Below, in pieces: positions 57,235-61,612 of a stretch of DNA of 61,612 bases. A program made the position numbers and the translations under genes. The notes beneath the pieces were generated by a model that had not been told where the DNA came from, made no database searches, and saw only the letters and a program-made list of their open reading frames with translations. Source of the DNA: Xenorhabdus anantnagensis (GTDB lineage: Bacteria; Pseudomonadota; Gammaproteobacteria; Enterobacterales; Enterobacteriaceae); the NCBI RefSeq assembly GCF_028598555.1, contig NZ_JAQRFN010000022.1, forward strand, positions 1 through 61,612, in the 5' to 3' direction. Each line of letters opens with the position of its first letter. The stretch's first letter is position 1.

Positions 57235-59190
57235 ATGACTCAAATAATCAAGCATCTTATTCCTGCTGATATTGCAGATACGGCCCTGATAAACAAACAA
57301 CAGTACCTACAGGACTACCAGTGGTCCTTACAAGATCCTGAAGGGTTCTGGGGGGAAAAAGGTAACATAGTTGATTGGATTAGGCCTTACACCAAGATCA
57401 AAAATACTTCTTTCGATCCTGGGCATATCAGCATCCGCTGGTTTGAAGATGGCACTCTGAACTTAAGTGCCAACTGCCTTGATCGCCATTTGCAAGAGCG
57501 TGGCGATCAAACTGCTATTATATGGGAGGGAGATAATCCCGCAGAATCCCGCCATGTTACGTATCGGGAATTACATCATGACGTCTGCCAATTCTCTAAT
57601 GTATTGAAAAAACTTGGGATCAAAAAAGGCGATGTTGTTGCTATCTATATGCCAATGGTGCCAGAAGCTGCCGTTGCAATGTTGGCCTGTGCCCGTATTG
57701 GGGCGATCCATTCCGTGATCTTTGGTGGCTTCTCCCCTGATGCCATCGCTGGCAGAGTTATCGATTCTAATGCCAAACTCGTTATTACCGCAGATGAAGG
57801 CTTACGAGCGGGTCGAACCATCCCATTGAAAAAAAATGTCGATGAGGCCCTGAGTAATCCAGACGTCACTAGCGTAACAAATGTGGTTGTTTTCAAACGT
57901 ACCGGAAATACCAAAAACTGGAACAACGACCGTGACTTATGGTGGCATGAGCTGATAAAGAGTGTTAGTAGTGAGTGCCCCGTTGAAGAGATGAATGCCG
58001 AAGATCCACTATTCATTCTTTATACCTCAGGCTCTACCGGCAAACCTAAAGGCGTTCTGCATACGACGGGTGGTTATTTGGTCTACGCGTCTTTAACTTT
58101 CAAATACACATTCGATTATCGTCCCGGAGAAATTTATTGGTGCACAGCCGATATAGGATGGGTAACAGGGCATAGTTATCTGCTATATGGGCCACTATCC
58201 TGCGGTGCCACGACCTTGATGTTTGAAGGTGTTCCCAACTATCCCGATGTTAATCGTCTCTGTCAGGTAGTTGACAAACATAAAGTTAATATTCTTTATA
58301 CTGCACCAACCGCTATCAGGGCATTAATGGCTGAAGGTGATAAAGCAATAGAAGGCACAAAACGCACATCATTGCGCATTATGGGTTCTGTTGGCGAACC
58401 AATTAATCCAGAAGCATGGGAGTGGTATTACCAAAAAATAGGTAATAGTAAATGTCCTATCGTAGATACCTGGTGGCAAACCGAAACTGGCGGATTCATG
58501 ATTACACCACTACCGGGTGCTACTGATCTCAAAGCAGGCTCCGCTACTCTGCCATTTTTTGGCGTTAGTCCGGCATTGGTTGATAACTCAGGAGAAATTT
58601 TAGAGGGGGAGTGTGAAGGCAATCTTGTCATGACGGACTCTTGGCCAGCGCAGGCTCGAACTCTGTTTGGCGATCATGAACGTTTTGAACAAACCTATTT
58701 TTCCACTTTCAAGGGAATGTATTTCAGTGGTGATGGCGCTCGACGTGATGAAGATGGATATTACTGGATAACAGGCCGTGTTGATGATGTTCTGAATATT
58801 TCAGGCCATCGTTTGGGAACCGCAGAAATCGAATCAGCTCTGGTTTCATTCCCTAAAATAGCTGAAGCTGCCGTTGTGGGTATCCCGCATCATATCAAAG
58901 GGCAAGCTATTTACGCTTATGTCACGCTAATTCATGGTGAAGAGCCTTCTCCTGAACTGTATACCGAAGTCAGAAATTGGGTTCGTAAAGAAATCGGGCC
59001 GATTGCAACACCCGATATCCTTCACTGGACGGACTCTCTGCCCAAAACACGTTCTGGAAAAATAATGCGGCGTATTTTACGCAAAATAGCTTCTGGTGAT
59101 ACCAGTAATTTGGGAGATACCTCCACTCTGGCCGATCCGGGAGTCGTTGAAAAACTGCTGGAAGAAAAACAATCTATCAATATGTCGTAA
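57235..59190 (+). CDS. acs: Acetyl-CoA synthetase
   Basis: Acs activates acetate to acetyl-CoA through acetyl-AMP, scavenging low acetate. The 651-residue protein has the phosphate loop [14 protein letters not shown] and [15 protein letters not shown]. The C-terminal [11 protein letters not shown] contains the lysine regulated by acetylation. It heads the acs-yjcH-actP operon. Its stop codon lies in a threefold 13-bp tandem repeat. Confidence 0.97.
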   Translation: MTQIIKHLIPADIADTALINKQQYLQDYQWSLQDPEGFWGEKGNIVDWIRPYTKIKNTSFDPGHISIRWFEDGTLNLSANCLDRHLQERGDQTAIIWEGDNPAESRHVTYRELHHDVCQFSNVLKKLGIKKGDVVAIYMPMVPEAAVAMLACARIGAIHSVIFGGFSPDAIAGRVIDSNAKLVITADEGLRAGRTIPLKKNVDEALSNPDVTSVTNVVVFKRTGNTKNWNNDRDLWWHELIKSVSSECPVEEMNAEDPLFILYTSGSTGKPKGVLHTTGGYLVYASLTFKYTFDYRPGEIYWCTADIGWVTGHSYLLYGPLSCGATTLMFEGVPNYPDVNRLCQVVDKHKVNILYTAPTAIRALMAEGDKAIEGTKRTSLRIMGSVGEPINPEAWEWYYQKIGNSKCPIVDTWWQTETGGFMITPLPGATDLKAGSATLPFFGVSPALVDNSGEILEGECEGNLVMTDSWPAQARTLFGDHERFEQTYFSTFKGMYFSGDGARRDEDGYYWITGRVDDVLNISGHRLGTAEIESALVSFPKIAEAAVVGIPHHIKGQAIYAYVTLIHGEEPSPELYTEVRNWVRKEIGPIATPDILHWTDSLPKTRSGKIMRRILRKIASGDTSNLGDTSTLADPGVVEKLLEEKQSINMS

Positions 59191-59220
59191 GGTTATGTTG
59201 TAAAACCATGTCGTAAAACA
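59182..59220 (+). repeat. 13-bp tandem repeat across the acs stop codon
   Basis: ATGTCGTAAGGTT, ATGTTGTAAAACC and ATGTCGTAAAACA follow one another; the first contains the acs stop. Confidence 0.85.
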
Positions 59221-59384
59221 TATAGGCCGCTGCAAAGCGGCTTAAATAACGTATCACCAAAAGCGTAGAGCTATGCAGGGAAGTGGCTAATAGTCATGAA
59301 TTCCCTCGGATACGGCTATCCGGTATCTGGCATCTCGTGCAGTACTTAAGGTGTACCGTTTCAAATCAACAAGGAGATACTCTA
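59191..59384 (+). other. acs-yjcH intergenic segment
   Basis: After the 13-bp repeats there is a small hairpin GCCGCT/AGCGGC (about 59226-59241) without a T run, then 140 bases with no feature I recognise, then AAGGAG before yjcH. The hairpin may reduce read-through from acs. Confidence 0.4.
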
Positions 59385-59696
59385 ATGAGTGACGACATTT
59401 ATCAAGAGGTTGAGAATAATCCCCGCTTTAAGGAATTAGTTAAGAAGCGGGGACGTTTTGCCTGGCTATTATCCATCATTATGTTAGTGCTTTATGTTGG
59501 TTTTGTTTTTCTTATTGCTTTTGCTCCTGAATGGCTTGGAACACAGCTCCATGAAAGCACCAGTATGACGCGGGGGATCCCCGTAGGGATCGGCATCATC
59601 TTTATTTCTTTCATATTGACAGGAATTTATGTAGTGAGGGCGAATGGTGAATTTGATCGCCTGACGTCAACTATTCTCAACGAGGTGAGAAAATGA
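59385..59696 (+). CDS. yjcH: Small membrane protein YjcH (DUF485)
   Basis: YjcH is a two-segment inner-membrane protein of the DUF485 family always found next to actP; its role is unknown, possibly helping the permease. The 103-residue protein has [16 protein letters not shown] near the start and membrane segments at about 24-45 and 60-82. ATG 59385 has AAGGAG about 9 bases upstream; the longer frame from 59283 is not used. Its stop overlaps the actP start (ATGA). Confidence 0.94.
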   Translation: MSDDIYQEVENNPRFKELVKKRGRFAWLLSIIMLVLYVGFVFLIAFAPEWLGTQLHESTSMTRGIPVGIGIIFISFILTGIYVVRANGEFDRLTSTILNEVRK

Positions 59697-61354
59697 AAAA
59701 AATTGTATTGTTATCAATACCTCTATTTTCCTTCCTCTTTCCTACCATAGCTCAAGCAGATGCCATATCAGATCATGTAGAAAAACAACCCTTAAATATT
59801 CAGGCGATTGTCATGTTCCTGTTATTCGTCGGGTTAACTCTTGGCATTACTTATTGGGCTTCAAAGCGGACTATTTCACGCTCAGATTATTATACCGCAG
59901 GTGGACGTATCACTGGATTCCAGAATGGTATGGCGATAGCTGGTGACTATATGTCCGCAGCCTCTTTTCTGGGAATTTCAGCGCTAGTTTATACTTCTGG
60001 CTATGATGGGCTGATTTATTCCATTGGCTTCCTAGTGGGCTGGCCGATCATTCTATTTCTCATTGCCGAGAGATTAAGAAACTTGGGGCGTTACACCTTT
60101 GCCGATGTCGCTTCTTATCGACTGAAACAGACTCCTATCCGTACTTTATCCGCAATCGGCTCATTAGTTGTTGTTGCGTTATACCTGATAGCTCAGATGG
60201 TTGGGGCTGGAAAGCTCATCGAGTTGCTATTCGGATTGAATTATTACGTCGCTGTTGTCTTGGTCGGTATTTTAATGGTGCTTTATGTATTGTTTGGCGG
60301 GATGCTGGCAACAACATGGGTTCAGATTATTAAAGCAATTCTATTGCTGGCAGGGGCAACATTCATGGCTCTGATGGTCATGAAAGCTGTTAATTTCAAC
60401 TTTCATACCTTATTTAAAGAGGCCATTGCAGTGCACTCTCTTGGGCCTGCCATCATGCGTCCCGGAGGATTGGTATCTGATCCTATTTCTGCACTCTCTT
60501 TAGGATTAGCATTAATGTTCGGTACTGCGGGATTGCCACATATCATTATGCGTTTTTTTACTGTCAGCGATGCTAAGGAAGCCCGTAAAAGTGTTTTCTA
60601 TGCAACTGGGTTTATCGGCTATTTTTATATCCTGACGTTCATTATCGGATTCGGTGCAATTTTATTGGTCAGTGCTAACCCATCGTTCAAAGATGCAACA
60701 GGGGCATTAGTTGGTGGTACAAATATGGCAGCCGTCCATCTAGCAAGTGCCGTTGGCGGTGATTTTTTCCTTGGCTTCATCTCAGCAGTTGCTTTTGCCA
60801 CTATTTTAGCTGTAGTAGCAGGGTTAACATTGGCAGGCGCTTCAGCAGTATCCCATGACCTCTATGCTAATGTGATGAAAAGAGGACATGCTAATGAGCG
60901 GGATGAACTAAAGGTCTCCAAAGTTACCGTCGTTATTCTGGGATTCGTTGCTATTGGGCTAGGAATATTGTTCGAAAAGCAAAATATTGCTTTTATGGTC
61001 GGTTTGGCGTTCTCTATTGCTGCAAGCTGTAATTTCCCTATTATTTTATTGTCAATGTACTGGAGCAAGCTGACTACGCGTGGAGCGTTGGTTGGTGGAT
61101 GGTTGGGGTTACTGACAGCAGTTGTATTAATGATCTTGGGCCCTACGATTTGGGTCAGCATTCTTGGTCATGAGAAACCGATTTATCCTTATGAATATCC
61201 AGCTCTGTTTTCTATGTTTATAGCATTTGTTGGTGCTTGGTTATTTTCGATTACAGATACTTCAGAACAAGGAGCACAGGAGAGGATAATGTTTCGCAGC
61301 CAATTTATTCGTTCGCAGACAGGGATTGGAATAGAACAAGGAAAAGCGCATTAA
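59693..61354 (+). CDS. actP: Acetate/glycolate sodium symporter ActP
   Basis: ActP imports acetate and glycolate with sodium. The 553-residue protein of the solute:sodium symporter family has a signal-like first segment ending AQADA, then about thirteen membrane segments. Conserved stretches include [31 protein letters not shown] and [16 protein letters not shown]. It is translationally coupled to yjcH and ends the acetate operon. The bidirectional terminator of the following rRNA operon lies about 65 bases beyond. Confidence 0.96.
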   Translation: MKKIVLLSIPLFSFLFPTIAQADAISDHVEKQPLNIQAIVMFLLFVGLTLGITYWASKRTISRSDYYTAGGRITGFQNGMAIAGDYMSAASFLGISALVYTSGYDGLIYSIGFLVGWPIILFLIAERLRNLGRYTFADVASYRLKQTPIRTLSAIGSLVVVALYLIAQMVGAGKLIELLFGLNYYVAVVLVGILMVLYVLFGGMLATTWVQIIKAILLLAGATFMALMVMKAVNFNFHTLFKEAIAVHSLGPAIMRPGGLVSDPISALSLGLALMFGTAGLPHIIMRFFTVSDAKEARKSVFYATGFIGYFYILTFIIGFGAILLVSANPSFKDATGALVGGTNMAAVHLASAVGGDFFLGFISAVAFATILAVVAGLTLAGASAVSHDLYANVMKRGHANERDELKVSKVTVVILGFVAIGLGILFEKQNIAFMVGLAFSIAASCNFPIILLSMYWSKLTTRGALVGGWLGLLTAVVLMILGPTIWVSILGHEKPIYPYEYPALFSMFIAFVGAWLFSITDTSEQGAQERIMFRSQFIRSQTGIGIEQGKAH

Positions 61355-61417
61355 TTCATACTATTTTTAATTCTTGTTTTAATCTCAGTATTCAATTTCC
61401 AAAAAAATATCCAACGC

Positions 61418-61450
61418 AAAAAAGCCATCCGCGAGCGGATGGCTTTTTTG
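61418..61450. terminator. Bidirectional terminator between actP and the rRNA operon
   Basis: A perfect 9-base stem GCCATCCGC/GCGGATGGC (61424-61432, 61435-61443) with a 2-base centre has A and T runs on both sides, so it ends both actP and the 5S-containing transcript. Confidence 0.93.
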
Positions 61451-61460
61451 GCTGATTAGT

Positions 61461-61579
61461 TGTCTGGCAGTGTCCTACTCTCACATGGGGAGACCCCACA
61501 CTACCATCGGCGCTACGGTGTTTCACTGCTGAGTTCGGCATGGGGTCAGGTGGGACCACCGCGCTGTTGCCGCCAGACA
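61461..61579 (-). rRNA. rrf: 5S ribosomal RNA
   Basis: The minus-strand sequence starts TGTCTGGCGGC. It contains the conserved GGTGGTCCCACCTGACCCCA, GCCGAACTCAG and GGGGTCTCCCCATG segments and ends CTGCCAGACA pairing with the 5' end, in about 119 bases. It is the last gene of an rRNA operon whose 23S and 16S genes lie beyond the right edge. Confidence 0.97.
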
Positions 61580-61612
61580 AATCCTGTGTTCAATCCCGAA
61601 CAAGCTGTTGAT

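Noticed and set aside
1-61612. CRISPR array, prophage or complete insertion sequence
   Set aside because: No regularly spaced repeats with unique spacers, no cas, integrase, transposase or phage structural genes were seen. The tandem repeats have no spacers.

Overview
The window looks like chromosomal DNA of an entomopathogenic Morganellaceae of the Xenorhabdus/Photorhabdus type. The AT-leaning housekeeping proteins match Escherichia coli orthologues closely and in familiar local order. Two degenerate copies of a dispersed repeat with the core ACCCAATAGATTTC, which I recall from Xenorhabdus and Photorhabdus genomes, are also present. I cannot name the species.

The segment sits between two rRNA operons read on the minus strand. 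The left edge holds an rrn P1/P2 promoter pair pointing out of the window, and the right edge holds the 5S gene and terminator of another operon. Left to right: (1) 0.2-13.9 kb, an E. coli-like block of murI-btuB, trmA, yijD-fabR, sthA, oxyR and the divergent arginine genes argCBGH/argE. (2) 13.9-15.4 kb, a small accessory pair (NTF2-like protein and TetR regulator with twin operators) next to selC, the selenocysteine tRNA. (3) 15.5-24.7 kb, prlC-rsmJ behind a heat-shock-type promoter, gdhA, uspA/uspB, pitA and yhiN. (4) 25.4-31.2 kb, a four-gene cluster of a LuxE-like acyl ligase, a LuxC-like acyl reductase fused to a PaaK-like adenylating domain, a second PaaK-like enzyme and a GNAT acyltransferase, with no luciferase. 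(5) 31.3-33.6 kb, a Fur-controlled RyhB small RNA whose terminator region is repeated on the far side of an inserted AlbA_2/GHKL ATPase gene. (6) 33.7-44 kb, yhhW, pckA, hslO-hslR, igaA, nudE and mrcA. (7) 44.3-54.4 kb, hofMNO and an apparent hofP-hofQ fusion, then aroK, aroB, damX, dam, rpe, gph and trpS. (8) 54.5-55.2 kb, an AT-rich gene resembling the start of TcdA/TcdB-type glycosyltransferases. (9) 55.4-61.4 kb, yiiM, sodA behind a Fur box, and the acetate operon acs-yjcH-actP.

The most unusual content is the luciferase-free Lux-like cluster, which reads as a carboxylate-activating and aldehyde-forming pathway of unknown substrate. Next come the ryhB-flanked ATPase insertion, the hofP/hofQ fusion and the toxin-like glycosyltransferase fragment. 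Across the whole window there are at least fifteen short (12-21 bp) tandem duplications, several in frame at protein ends or across stop codons. Iron control links ryhB and sodA through strong Fur-box matches.
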